This document shows positions 1 through 7,579 of a DNA stretch of 15,192 nucleotides, piece by piece. The notes under the pieces are model-generated. The model did not search any database. It had not been told where the DNA came from and worked only from the letters and a program-made list of their open reading frames with translations. A program made the translations under genes and the position numbers. Every line of letters begins with the position of its first letter. Position 1 is the first letter of the stretch. The stretch covers positions 1 through 15,192 of the forward strand of contig JAGCXJ010000156.1 in NCBI GenBank assembly GCA_017961385.1. The letters are read 5' to 3'. Source of the stretch: Lachnospiraceae bacterium. Lineage in GTDB: Bacteria > Bacillota > Clostridia > Lachnospirales > Lachnospiraceae.

Positions 1-299
1 GAGAATACGAGGGAATAGAAAGAAGCTTTGATATACCGGACTGTCCTATCAATGCTCTCTTTAAGGATCCTGTCAATTTTGTGGCAGATAAGGGAGCGGA
101 GAGTTTCGAAAAGCTCTTTGAAAGAACTGGAGAATTCCTGAACGAAAAGATATATCCTCTTCTAAAGGAGGGCAAGGATATCCTTATTGTAGGACACGGA
201 GCGATGAACTGCAGCATAGTAAGCCAGATAAAAGGATATGATCTTTCGCATTTCTGGGACGGGATGACTGACAACTGCAAGCTCGTCAGACTTCTGTAA
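1..299 (+). CDS. Histidine phosphatase family protein (3' end only)
   Basis: The reading frame is open from base 3 at the left edge to a TAA at 297-299, so only about 98 C-terminal residues are visible and the true start lies outside the window. An internal GTG at 81 opens a shorter frame but coding sense clearly continues upstream of it (IERSFDIPDCPINALFKD). The segment ILIVGHGAMN matches the second conserved histidine motif of the phosphoglycerate-mutase-like histidine phosphatases (hydrophobic strand, then V-[GS]-H-[GS]), which ends the active site. The catalytic RHG motif that should sit near the N-terminus is off the window, so activity cannot be judged. Members dephosphorylate sugar phosphates, nucleotides or other small phosphoesters; the substrate cannot be told from this fragment. 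It is followed by a 67-base gap before the DegV gene. Confidence 0.85.
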   Translation, partial: EYEGIERSFDIPDCPINALFKDPVNFVADKGAESFEKLFERTGEFLNEKIYPLLKEGKDILIVGHGAMNCSIVSQIKGYDLSHFWDGMTDNCKLVRLL

Positions 300-302
300 G
301 TC

Positions 303-331
303 TTGTACAGAGTCTTATAATGTATTAAGAT
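303..331 (+). promoter_or_regulatory. Candidate promoter upstream of the DegV operon
   Basis: The 67-base gap 300-366 holds two weak possibilities. TTGTAC (303-308), a 17-base spacer and TAAGAT (326-331) fit sigma-A spacing with four of six matches at each box. A perfect TATAAT also lies at 316-321, but has no good -35 partner at 16-18 bases. Either would start transcription about 20-40 bases before the ATG at 367. No hairpin with a T run is visible in the gap, so read-through from the phosphatase gene is also possible. Confidence 0.35.
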
Positions 332-366
332 TTATCTGAGATTGATCATAAGATCTGGAGGAAAAC

Positions 367-1212
367 ATGTATCGCATAATCATAGACAGCTGCGGAGAAC
401 TGACCAAGGAGATGAAGGATGATCCGCATATCTGCAATGTGCCGCTTACTCTGCAGATAGACGGTGAAGATATAGTTGATGATGAGAGTTTTGATCAGGC
501 ATATTTTATAAAAAAGGTAGCTGAGAGCTCAGAAGGCCCTAAATCAGCATGCCCTGCGCCGGGACTTTATCTTGAACAGATGGAGATGGAAGAGGAGCAT
601 ATATATATCGTTACCCTATCAGCGCAGCTTAGCGGTTCATACAACAGCGCGATGACAGCCAAGAACATGTATGAAAACGACCACGAAAAAGAGGCCGGTA
701 AAAGAATACATGTATTTGATTCAAAGTCTGCATCGATAGGCGAGACACTCATAGGACTTAAGATAAAGGAATGCGAAGAGGCTTCAATGTCATTTGAGGA
801 CGTGGTAAGGACCGTCGATGAATATATAGCTTCACAGCATACGATTTTTGTTCTTGAGTCGTTAGAGACACTGAAAAAGGCAGGACGAATCAGCTGGCAG
901 AAGGAGAAGATCGCTTCGATACTTAACATCAAGCCTATAATGGGCTCCACCGATATAGGCTCCATTGTTCAGCTTTCAAAAGCCAGAGGAATGTGTAATG
1001 CTCTCGATAAGATGGTAGAGTGTCTGCTTGCCGTTACAAAGGATACGGAAAAAAGGATAGTAGCTATCTCTCACTGCAACTGCTTTGAGAGAGCGGAGGC
1101 GCTCAAGAAAAAGCTTTTGGATAAAGCCAGATTCAAAGCGGTAATCATACTTGATACTGCCGGTGTTTCTACGATGTATGCAAATGACGGCGGACTTATA
1201 ATGGTATCTTAA
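367..1212 (+). CDS. DegV family fatty-acid-binding protein
   Basis: 281 residues, the usual DegV length. DegV proteins bind a single fatty acid between two alpha/beta domains; some (FakB) present fatty acids to the FakA kinase for phospholipid synthesis. The sequence opens with the family strand-loop MYRIIIDSCGEL (residues 1-12, the IxxDSxxDL element), has the ligand-binding serine loop LSAQLSGSYNS (84-94) and the VFDSKSAS segment (116-123), then ESLETLKKAGRIS (about 174-186), equivalent to the family's L-x-x-L-x-K-G-G/A-R-I element. The C-terminal lobe follows to the end without truncation. GGAGG at about 358-362 gives a strong ribosome binding site for the ATG at 367. It is the first gene of a tightly packed run; the next gene starts one base after its stop. 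No fakA-like kinase gene lies in the window, so a FakB role is not established here. Confidence 0.93.
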   Translation: MYRIIIDSCGELTKEMKDDPHICNVPLTLQIDGEDIVDDESFDQAYFIKKVAESSEGPKSACPAPGLYLEQMEMEEEHIYIVTLSAQLSGSYNSAMTAKNMYENDHEKEAGKRIHVFDSKSASIGETLIGLKIKECEEASMSFEDVVRTVDEYIASQHTIFVLESLETLKKAGRISWQKEKIASILNIKPIMGSTDIGSIVQLSKARGMCNALDKMVECLLAVTKDTEKRIVAISHCNCFERAEALKKKLLDKARFKAVIILDTAGVSTMYANDGGLIMVS

Positions 1213-1213
1213 G

Positions 1214-1903
1214 ATGGGAAGAAGAAAAAGAAGAAGCTATATATGGATCAATGTGTTGATCATCATGATGTTCCTGGCCGTTATAGGGGCAGGAGCATTT
1301 TTTTATATCAATGCCAACAGGATAGGACTTGTCGGGGAATGGCATCGTACTGTTGATGTGACTGACGAGGTAGCAGACAGCATAAAGGCATATCTAAGGG
1401 AGGTCTTGAGCGAGGAAGAGATAGATGAGATCAGCCTGCCCGATAAGATCGAGATTGATTCTATACTGATCATATCAAAAGACGGGACAATGACAGAGTC
1501 TGTTGATGAAGTCTCTTATTATGATGCGCAGCAGATCGCGAAAGAAGCACTGACTGATGCCGTTATACACGTCATAGAGGACAAGATGCAAAAGACTTAT
1601 ATCGAAACGGATATGACCACACAGGAGCTGATAAAGGAAGCTACAGGAATGGAACTGTCCGACTATCTTGACAAGTACGGACCAAGGATGATGCCATCAA
1701 TGGATGAGCTTAACGAATCTTACGGAATGAATGCCGCATATACTGCAGACAGGACAAACATAGAGATCGCAAGGGGAGCTGATATAGAAAAATGTGATTA
1801 TGCTCTGTCACACGGAATGCTTGTCATCGATCACACAGTGAATGCTGCGGTATATCATAAAAGTGAAAAGCCGGCAGAAGATAAAAATGAGGAGGATAAA
1901 TGA
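1214..1903 (+). CDS. Membrane-anchored protein of unknown function
   Basis: I do not recognise a defined family. It has 229 residues. A positively charged N-terminus (RRKRR, residues 3-7) precedes one hydrophobic segment at about 10-32, so the protein is probably anchored in the membrane with the rest outside. The external part starts with GLVGEWHRTVDV (38-49), reminiscent of the first strand of lipocalin-like beta-barrel folds, followed by acidic, helix-prone sequence and a lysine/glutamate-rich tail (KPAEDKNEEDK). Two cysteine-poor halves give no active-site hint. The start ATG is one base after the DegV stop and has no good ribosome binding site, which suggests translational coupling. Its stop overlaps the start of the carboxypeptidase gene, so a shared role at the cell envelope is a reasonable inference but not shown. 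Confidence 0.8.
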   Translation: MGRRKRRSYIWINVLIIMMFLAVIGAGAFFYINANRIGLVGEWHRTVDVTDEVADSIKAYLREVLSEEEIDEISLPDKIEIDSILIISKDGTMTESVDEVSYYDAQQIAKEALTDAVIHVIEDKMQKTYIETDMTTQELIKEATGMELSDYLDKYGPRMMPSMDELNESYGMNAAYTADRTNIEIARGADIEKCDYALSHGMLVIDHTVNAAVYHKSEKPAEDKNEEDK

Positions 1904-3369
1904 TGAAAAAATATTTTAATCTTATCCCTATCCTTTTTGTTTTCATTTTTGCTATCCGGGGATTGGCATCTCAGACAAAGGAAACCGTAAAGATCAGTAT
2001 AAACGGTACTGAATCAAACATCAGAGTACTGAATCACGACTATGACAATAACATGTACATATCCATGAATGACATGTCTGATCTGCTCAAGGATACTGAT
2101 AAGGCATTTACTGTTGAATGGACAAACAAAGACGGTCAGACCTGCGTTGTATTAAAACCTGGCAGATCTGATAGTGAAACAGATACTGATAATAATCCGG
2201 AGAGTCAGGAACCTACGGAGGAAAATGAAGAGGATAACAAGGTAAACTACACAAGAAAGAGGATATTTGTCAACATAGGAGGAAATGATTACAGCTTCTA
2301 TGCGATACCTGTCAGCGAGAAGGATTATAAGGACTGTTATGTAAACCTTGGTGAGTTTGCACTTGCCTCAAACATGGACATTAGCTGCTATAACAATGCG
2401 GTTTACATAAATACAAAAGGCGAGTTTGACTTTGGAAAATACGATCTTTTGAATTCCGGTCTTCCCTATATGGCAGACAGCTGCCTTGTCGGAGATGCGA
2501 CCACGGGAAACATCTACTATTCACAGAATGCAGATGAAGTTGTAACGATAGCCAGCACGACAAAGCTGATGACGTATCTGATAATAAAGGATGCGATGGC
2601 TGCAGGAAAGATATCTCAAAATGACACGGTCACATTCTCGCAGAAAGCCTCAGAGTTATCAAAGACCTCAAACGGAGTGGTCAGAGTAGAACCCGGACAG
2701 ACTGCTAACATAATGGATGTCATAAGCGCGATGCTGATCTGCTCGAGCAATGAGTGTTCGCTCGCACTGGCCGAGCATCTGAGCGGTAGTGAAGAAAGCT
2801 TTGTAGATCTGATGAATCAGAAGGCAGTGGCTCTCGGGCTTTCAATGGATGCGCTCTTTTATAATCCTCACGGACTTCCCGTTTATGATGAGGATGTTCT
2901 TACTGTAAAGAGACAGAATCATCTTACGGCAAATGATATGTTTAAGCTATCGTCTCACATACTTGAAAAATATCCCGAGATAACACAGATAACTTCAATA
3001 AAGAAGACCAAGCTGTCTTCACTCAATAACTTTGAAGCCGTAAACACAAATGTGCTTCTTTATAATGTCCCCGGGACGGTAGGGCTTAAGACAGGTACGA
3101 CTGACAAGGCTCAGTCATGTCTTGTTTCGGCCTACGAGGCCTCAGATACTGCCGGTGATCCTCATTATATAGTCACCATAGTATATGGAGCCGAGAATAC
3201 TCAGACTCAGAGTTATACATCTATGGTCCTTATGAGATACGGCATGCAGAAATTCAACGTATCCGAACTGGGTATCGTACCGGACAACGGAGGTTCAAAG
3301 GAGATCCCTGAAAATCTTGAAGGTCTTATAGGAGCAGTTATAAACACTGCCAGAAGACATGCAAAGTAA
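1900..3369 (+). CDS. Serine-type D-Ala-D-Ala carboxypeptidase (S11, PBP5-like) with N-terminal stalk-like repeats
   Basis: A penicillin-binding D,D-carboxypeptidase that would trim the terminal D-alanine from peptidoglycan stem peptides outside the membrane. A signal peptide is clear (MMKKYFNLIPILFVFIFAIRG, residues 1-21). Residues about 28-87 and 119-172 are two related beta-rich modules, each with a VxISING/IFVNIGG strand and a YISMNDMSDLL/YVNLGEFALAS helix, resembling copper-amine-oxidase-N/stalk domains; an acidic linker (about 90-116) separates them. The catalytic domain follows with all three motifs: S219-T-T-K222, S282-S-N284 and K397-T-G399. The C-terminus (GLIGAVINTARRHAK) could form an amphipathic anchor. 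ATGATG offers starts at 1900 and 1903. The GGAGG at 1891-1895 is 4 bases from the first and 7 from the second, so 1903 may be used. The start overlaps the upstream stop by four bases. 489 residues is longer than PBP5 (about 400) because of the N-terminal modules. Confidence 0.93.
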   Translation: MMKKYFNLIPILFVFIFAIRGLASQTKETVKISINGTESNIRVLNHDYDNNMYISMNDMSDLLKDTDKAFTVEWTNKDGQTCVVLKPGRSDSETDTDNNPESQEPTEENEEDNKVNYTRKRIFVNIGGNDYSFYAIPVSEKDYKDCYVNLGEFALASNMDISCYNNAVYINTKGEFDFGKYDLLNSGLPYMADSCLVGDATTGNIYYSQNADEVVTIASTTKLMTYLIIKDAMAAGKISQNDTVTFSQKASELSKTSNGVVRVEPGQTANIMDVISAMLICSSNECSLALAEHLSGSEESFVDLMNQKAVALGLSMDALFYNPHGLPVYDEDVLTVKRQNHLTANDMFKLSSHILEKYPEITQITSIKKTKLSSLNNFEAVNTNVLLYNVPGTVGLKTGTTDKAQSCLVSAYEASDTAGDPHYIVTIVYGAENTQTQSYTSMVLMRYGMQKFNVSELGIVPDNGGSKEIPENLEGLIGAVINTARRHAK

Positions 3370-3385
3370 CAGATGGTATACATAA

Positions 3386-4618
3386 ATGGTTAACATAATT
3401 GATAACAAAGACAGAGCTACGATAAAACTGAAAAAGGGTGAAGGCAGATATCTAAAATCCGGCGGTGCATGGATATTTGATAATGAGATAGATTCATGCA
3501 GCGGTAAATATGAAAACGGCGATATCGTAAACGTGATAGATTTTGATGACTATCCGATGGGCTGCGGCTATATCAATGATAACTCAAAGATACGTATAAG
3601 GATGTTGAGCAGAAGATCAGATACCGTGATAGATGCGGCATTTTTTAATAAACGCCTGAAGGATGCATGGTTATACAGAAAGACTGTGATGGGAGATAAG
3701 GATATCTCTTCATGCAGAGTTGTATTCGGTGAAGCGGATTTTCTACCGGGAATCACGATAGACAAATATGAAGATGTACTGGTGGTGGAATCTCTGGCAC
3801 TCGGGATAGACAGATACAAGTCGCTGATTATAGATGAACTTAAAAAGATCCTTAAAGATGACGGAATACTTATACGAGGTGTCTATGAGAGAAGCGATGC
3901 CAAGGAAAGAAAAAAAGAAGGTTTGCCGATACACAAGGGCTTTATCGGAGAAGAATTTGATACATGTGTTGAGATAACTGAAAACGGCATCAGATATCTG
4001 GTTGATGTCGCAAACGGACAAAAGACCGGATTTTTTCTTGATCAGAAGTATAACCGACTTGCCATTCAGAAGATATGCAAAGACAAGAAAGTGCTCGACT
4101 GCTTCACACATATGGGAACATTTGCATTAAATGCAGGATCAGGAGGGGCAAAAGAAGTTCTCGGACTTGACATATCGGAGTTTGCCGTTTCACAGGCAAG
4201 AGAAAATGCTGCAAGAAACAAGCTTGACGATATCGTAAGATTCAAAACGGCAAATGTTTTGGATGAGCTGCCTAAAATGGTAGAGTCTGGAGAGAGATTC
4301 GATGTTGTCATTCTGGATCCTCCTGCATTCACAAAATCAAGAGAAGCGACTAAGCAGGCGATAAAAGGCTACAGAGAGATAAACATGAAAGGGCTCAAGC
4401 TTATTAAGGACGGGGGATATCTGGCTACCTGCTCATGTTCTCATTTCATGACTCAGGAACTGTTTGCAAAGACTATCAACGAAGCAGCAAGAGCGGTACA
4501 TAAGAGATTAAGACAGGTTGAGTTTAAAACTCAGGCGCCTGATCATCCGATCCTCTGGGCCGCGCAGGAGAGCTACTATTTAAAGTTCTATATTTTCAAT
4601 GTTTATGATGAAAGATAA
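3386..4618 (+). CDS. Class I SAM-dependent 23S rRNA (cytosine-C5) methyltransferase, RlmI-like
   Basis: 410 residues, close to E. coli RlmI (396), which makes m5C1962 in 23S rRNA. An N-terminal PUA-like RNA-binding part (about 12-75, with KSGGAWIFDNEI) leads into a central domain and a Rossmann methyltransferase domain. Diagnostic features are NGQKTGFFLDQKYNR (210-224), the SAM-binding loop VLDCFTHMGTFALNA (236-250) followed by a GAKEVLGLDIS strand, the DPPAF motif (311-315), and LATCSCSHFM (346-355), where C349/C351 match the catalytic cysteine region of m5C methyltransferases. The exact target base is inferred from the family. It starts 16 bases after the carboxypeptidase stop, with only a weak Shine-Dalgarno-like AGATGG upstream, so translation may depend on the upstream gene. 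It belongs to the same co-directional run. Confidence 0.9.
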   Translation: MVNIIDNKDRATIKLKKGEGRYLKSGGAWIFDNEIDSCSGKYENGDIVNVIDFDDYPMGCGYINDNSKIRIRMLSRRSDTVIDAAFFNKRLKDAWLYRKTVMGDKDISSCRVVFGEADFLPGITIDKYEDVLVVESLALGIDRYKSLIIDELKKILKDDGILIRGVYERSDAKERKKEGLPIHKGFIGEEFDTCVEITENGIRYLVDVANGQKTGFFLDQKYNRLAIQKICKDKKVLDCFTHMGTFALNAGSGGAKEVLGLDISEFAVSQARENAARNKLDDIVRFKTANVLDELPKMVESGERFDVVILDPPAFTKSREATKQAIKGYREINMKGLKLIKDGGYLATCSCSHFMTQELFAKTINEAARAVHKRLRQVEFKTQAPDHPILWAAQESYYLKFYIFNVYDER

Positions 4619-4636
4619 AAAGAAAGGAACGGGGTT

Positions 4637-5266
4637 ATGAACGAAAACATCACCAAGAGAAATGAACTGTTGGCTTTACAGGTCATAAAGGGACTGGAAT
4701 CGAGAAACATGTCAGGCTATTATGCATCTGATAAAGATGAAGCATTAAAGATCGCTCTGAATCTTATTGAGGAAGGGAGCACTGTTACCATGGGCGGAGC
4801 CATGAGTGCACATGAGATAGGTCTTGTCGATGCTCTCAAAAAAGGAAATTATAACTTTATCGACAGGGATCAGGAAACGGACAAGAGAGCAGCAATGCTT
4901 GCCGCTTACGATGCGGATGTATTTCTGTCCAGTGCAAATGCCATTACAAATGACGGCGTGATGGTCAATATAGACGGAAACTCAAACCGTGTATCAGCCA
5001 TAGCTCAGGGACCAAAGAAGGTAGTATTCATTGTTGGGATGAACAAGGTATGTGACGATATCGACGGTGCGATGAAGAGAGCAAGAAATGTTGCCGCTCC
5101 GATCAACGCGCAGAGGTTTAATCTTGATACGCCATGCGCAAAGACAGGAGCATGCTTTAACTGCAAGTCTCCGGATACGATCTGCTGTCAGTTCCTTATA
5201 ACGAGATATTCAAGACACGAAGGAAGGATACATGTGATCCTTGTAAATGACAATCTGGGATTCTAG
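4637..5266 (+). CDS. LUD domain (LutC/YkgG, DUF162) protein
   Basis: 209 residues of the lactate-utilisation (LUD) domain class. Family signatures are the glycine-rich start TVTMGGAMSAHEIGL (about 49-63), DADVFLSSANAITNDG (92-107) and NIDGNSNRVSAIAQGPKKV (111-129). In Bacillus LutC acts with the iron-sulphur proteins LutA and LutB in L-lactate oxidation; here none of these partners is adjacent, so that pathway role is not supported. The C-terminal part carries a cysteine group (C167, C173, C176, C183, C184) spaced like a small metal or Fe-S site. This is common in stand-alone clostridial LUD proteins as far as I recall. A GAAAGGA ribosome binding site lies about 4621-4627, 9 bases before the ATG. 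It sits 18 bases after the methyltransferase and 8 before the Nudix gene. Confidence 0.9.
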   Translation: MNENITKRNELLALQVIKGLESRNMSGYYASDKDEALKIALNLIEEGSTVTMGGAMSAHEIGLVDALKKGNYNFIDRDQETDKRAAMLAAYDADVFLSSANAITNDGVMVNIDGNSNRVSAIAQGPKKVVFIVGMNKVCDDIDGAMKRARNVAAPINAQRFNLDTPCAKTGACFNCKSPDTICCQFLITRYSRHEGRIHVILVNDNLGF

Positions 5267-5274
5267 GAGATGAC

Positions 5275-5886
5275 ATGAATAAAGATAACAGAATAAACGA
5301 CAGTGATCTTGTCTGGGAAGAGATCAAAACAAAGCACATCATTCAGAATGAATGGATCGATTTCAGAGAATCGGCGTACAGATTCCCTGACGGGACTGTC
5401 TTTGAACCGTATTACAGCTACAGCAGGAGAGACTATGTTGTAGTTGTCGCAACGGATGAGAATGATGATTATATCTGCGTAAGACAGTTCAGACAGGGAA
5501 TAAAGCAGGTGACCAACGAGTTCGTTGCGGGCGGCATCGAGAGAAGCGACGGAAAAGAATACGGAAGCGACAGAACAGAGACATCTGCTGAAAATGCTCT
5601 TGAAGCCGCAAAAAGAGAGCTTAAGGAGGAAACGGGATATGAATCCGATGACTGGAATCACATAATAACCGTTCCATCTAATGCTACCATAGCTGATAAT
5701 TATGCTCATGTATTCAGGGCAAGAAACTGTAAAAGGATATCCGGACAGGACCTGGATGATACCGAGTTCATAAATGTGATAAAGTACAGCAATGATGAAC
5801 TTAAGGAACTAATTGAGAAGGGGAAGTTCCAGCAGGCTGTACATATCATGGGATATTATTGTGATATAAACGCATCCGGTAGTTGA
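5275..5886 (+). CDS. Nudix hydrolase (ADP-ribose-pyrophosphatase-like)
   Basis: 203 residues. The Nudix helix is E106-x7-R114-E115-L-K-E118-E119-T-G121, so the metal-binding glutamates are all present. The preceding strand NEFVAGGIE (81-89) resembles the EFVAG/ELPAGG strand of ADP-ribose and related dinucleotide pyrophosphatases, and VRQFRQGIKQ (69-78) matches the VrQyR segment of the same group. The likely role is hydrolysis of ADP-ribose or another nucleoside diphosphate derivative in the cytosol; the substrate is inferred. It is unusual in that a charged stretch of some 14 residues (about 90-104) separates the GG of the strand from the catalytic helix, so the strict GX5E spacing is broken. 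AGGAGA at about 5263-5268 gives a ribosome binding site overlapping the end of the LUD gene. Its stop codon overlaps the -35 box of the next promoter. Confidence 0.9.
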   Translation: MNKDNRINDSDLVWEEIKTKHIIQNEWIDFRESAYRFPDGTVFEPYYSYSRRDYVVVVATDENDDYICVRQFRQGIKQVTNEFVAGGIERSDGKEYGSDRTETSAENALEAAKRELKEETGYESDDWNHIITVPSNATIADNYAHVFRARNCKRISGQDLDDTEFINVIKYSNDELKELIEKGKFQQAVHIMGYYCDINASGS

Positions 5887-5910
5887 TTGTATGCGTTTTT
5901 GTGCTATAAT
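5883..5910 (+). promoter_or_regulatory. Sigma-A-type extended -10 promoter of gpmI
   Basis: TTGATT (5883-5888), a 16-base spacer and a perfect TATAAT (5905-5910), with TGC directly before the -10 box (extended -10). The -35 box overlaps the TGA of the Nudix gene (5884-5886). Transcription would begin near 5917, leaving a leader of about 32 bases with AGGAGG at 5935-5940, 8 bases before the ATG. The combination suggests strong expression. Confidence 0.8.
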
Positions 5911-5948
5911 CTAGTAGGTTAAACGAAAAGATTCAGGAGGAATAATAA

Positions 5949-7523
5949 ATGAACAAACCTGTTGTTTTAGTTGTTATGGACGGTGTCGGAGAGACTCCCG
6001 AAGAACTTGGAAATATGGTCATGAGAGCCAATACCCCCACACTTGATGAGTTCAAGGCTACATGTCCTTTTCAGACCATCAAGGCTCACGGTGCGGCAGT
6101 AGGACTTCCCAGTGATGATGACATGGGTAACAGTGAGGTTGGTCATAACGCACTCGGCTGCGGTCAGATCTATTCACAGGGAGCAAAGCTCGTAAACGAA
6201 TCTATAGAGTCAGGCTCGATCTATCAGAGTGAGACATGGAAGGATCTTATTGGTTCTGTTGTTGCAAATAACAAGACTCTTCATTTCATAGGATTGCTGT
6301 CTGATGGTAATGTGCATTCAAATATCAGCCATCTTCTTGCAATGCTTAAGGAAGCAAAGAAGCAGGGTGTTAAGTGTGTAAGAGTACATACTCTTCTTGA
6401 CGGACGTGATGTACCTGCTACGAGCGCACTTGAATATATCGATCAGCTTGAGAATACTCTTGCTGAGCTAAATGATTCAGACTTTGACGGACGCATCGCA
6501 TCAGGCGGCGGACGTATGACTATCACAATGGACAGATATCAGGCTAACTGGCCCATGGTAAAGGCAGGCTGGGATGTACATGTTCACGGTGAAGGACGTC
6601 AGTTTGCAAGTGCAAAGGAAGCTATCGAGACATTGAGAAACGAGACCGGTGCTATCGATCAGGATCTTGGAGCATTTGTTATAGCTGAAAACGGAAAGGC
6701 TGTAGGCGCAATGCAAGACGGCGACAGCGTTATCCTCTATAACTTCCGCGGAGACCGTGCACTTGAGCTTTCAATGGCATTTGACGGAGATGCTTCATTT
6801 GACAAGTTTGAAAGAGGAGCAATCCCGAATGTCAAGTATGCAGGCATGCTCGAATATGACGGAGATCTGCATATACCTCATCACTATCTTGTAAATCCTC
6901 CTCAGATAAAGGATACGCTCACAGAACTTCTGGTTGAGAATAACATAAAGGAATATGCTGTTTCAGAGACTCAGAAGTACGGTCATGTGACATACTTCTG
7001 GAACGGAAACCGTTCAGGAAAGGTTTCAGAGGAACTTGAGGATTACTGTGAGATCCCCAGTGATGTACGTTCTTTTGATGAGGCGCCATGGATGAAGGCA
7101 ACAGAAGTTGCCGACTGTGTAATGGATGCCATGAAGAGTCATAAATACGGATTCATACGCTGCAACTTCCCCAACGGTGACATGGTAGGTCATACAGGAA
7201 GCCTTGATGCAACAGAGATAGCAGTTGAGAGTGTTGATCTTCAGCTTGCACGTATCAAGAAGGTATGTGATGCAGAAGGATATATCCTTGTTGTTACAGC
7301 CGATCACGGCAACTCTGATCAGATGTTGGAAAAGAACAAGAAGGGAAATATCGAGGTGCGTACAGCTCACAGCTTAAATCCCGTTCCGTTCATCATCTAT
7401 GACAAGGATGAGCGTCATGAGATGAAGGAAGGTGCTTTCGGTCTTGCAAATGTGGCTCCCACAGTTGCAGGTCTTCTCGGAATCAAGCCTTATGACAGCT
7501 GGGAAGAGAGCATGCTCAAGTAA
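5949..7523 (+). CDS. gpmI: 2,3-bisphosphoglycerate-independent phosphoglycerate mutase
   Basis: Interconverts 3- and 2-phosphoglycerate in glycolysis, using a phosphoserine intermediate and two metal ions. 524 residues, full length. The alkaline-phosphatase-like core carries D11 (VVMDGVG), phosphorylated serine S62 in GNSEVGHNALG, K343 (SETQKYGH), D411/H415 (NGDMVGHTG), D452/H453 (TADHGN) and H474 (TAHSLNPVP). The phosphotransferase domain has H123 (LSDGNVHSN), R153/D154 (LLDGRDVP), R182/R189 (RIASGGGRM) and R267/R270 (YNFRGDRA). Several stretches, such as HVTYFWNGNRSGK and RCNFPNGDMVGHTG, look like the plant/trypanosomatid version rather than the common bacterial HVTFFFNGG form. Arginine is often CGT/CGC here while neighbours use mainly AGA/AGG, which fits high expression. 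It has its own promoter (5883-5910), AGGAGG site and terminator (7550-7576). Confidence 0.96.
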   Translation: MNKPVVLVVMDGVGETPEELGNMVMRANTPTLDEFKATCPFQTIKAHGAAVGLPSDDDMGNSEVGHNALGCGQIYSQGAKLVNESIESGSIYQSETWKDLIGSVVANNKTLHFIGLLSDGNVHSNISHLLAMLKEAKKQGVKCVRVHTLLDGRDVPATSALEYIDQLENTLAELNDSDFDGRIASGGGRMTITMDRYQANWPMVKAGWDVHVHGEGRQFASAKEAIETLRNETGAIDQDLGAFVIAENGKAVGAMQDGDSVILYNFRGDRALELSMAFDGDASFDKFERGAIPNVKYAGMLEYDGDLHIPHHYLVNPPQIKDTLTELLVENNIKEYAVSETQKYGHVTYFWNGNRSGKVSEELEDYCEIPSDVRSFDEAPWMKATEVADCVMDAMKSHKYGFIRCNFPNGDMVGHTGSLDATEIAVESVDLQLARIKKVCDAEGYILVVTADHGNSDQMLEKNKKGNIEVRTAHSLNPVPFIIYDKDERHEMKEGAFGLANVAPTVAGLLGIKPYDSWEESMLK

Positions 7524-7549
7524 TCAGATAGTAAATCTATAGAAAAGAC

Positions 7550-7576
7550 AAACGTCCGGTTAATACCGGACGTTTT
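7550..7576 (+). terminator. Bidirectional intrinsic terminator between convergent genes
   Basis: A perfect inverted repeat of 11 bp (arms 7550-7560 and 7565-7575, core ACGTCCGGT / ACCGGACGT) with a TAAT loop is followed by a short T run on the + strand (TTTTCTGTT). The left flank AGAAAAGACA gives TGTCTTTTCT on the - strand. It lies 26 bases after the gpmI stop and directly beyond the stop of the convergent membrane-protein gene, so it probably ends both transcripts. Confidence 0.88.
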
Positions 7577-7579
7577 CTG

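Noticed and set aside
1197..1202. A perfect TATAAT just before the gene at 1214
   Set aside because: It lies inside the DegV coding end, has no -35 box at a suitable distance, and would leave almost no leader. It is most likely chance.
5263..5709. A 148-codon open frame on the - strand under the Nudix gene
   Set aside because: It is the opposite-strand shadow of the Nudix gene, whose motifs are intact; the antisense product shows nothing recognisable.
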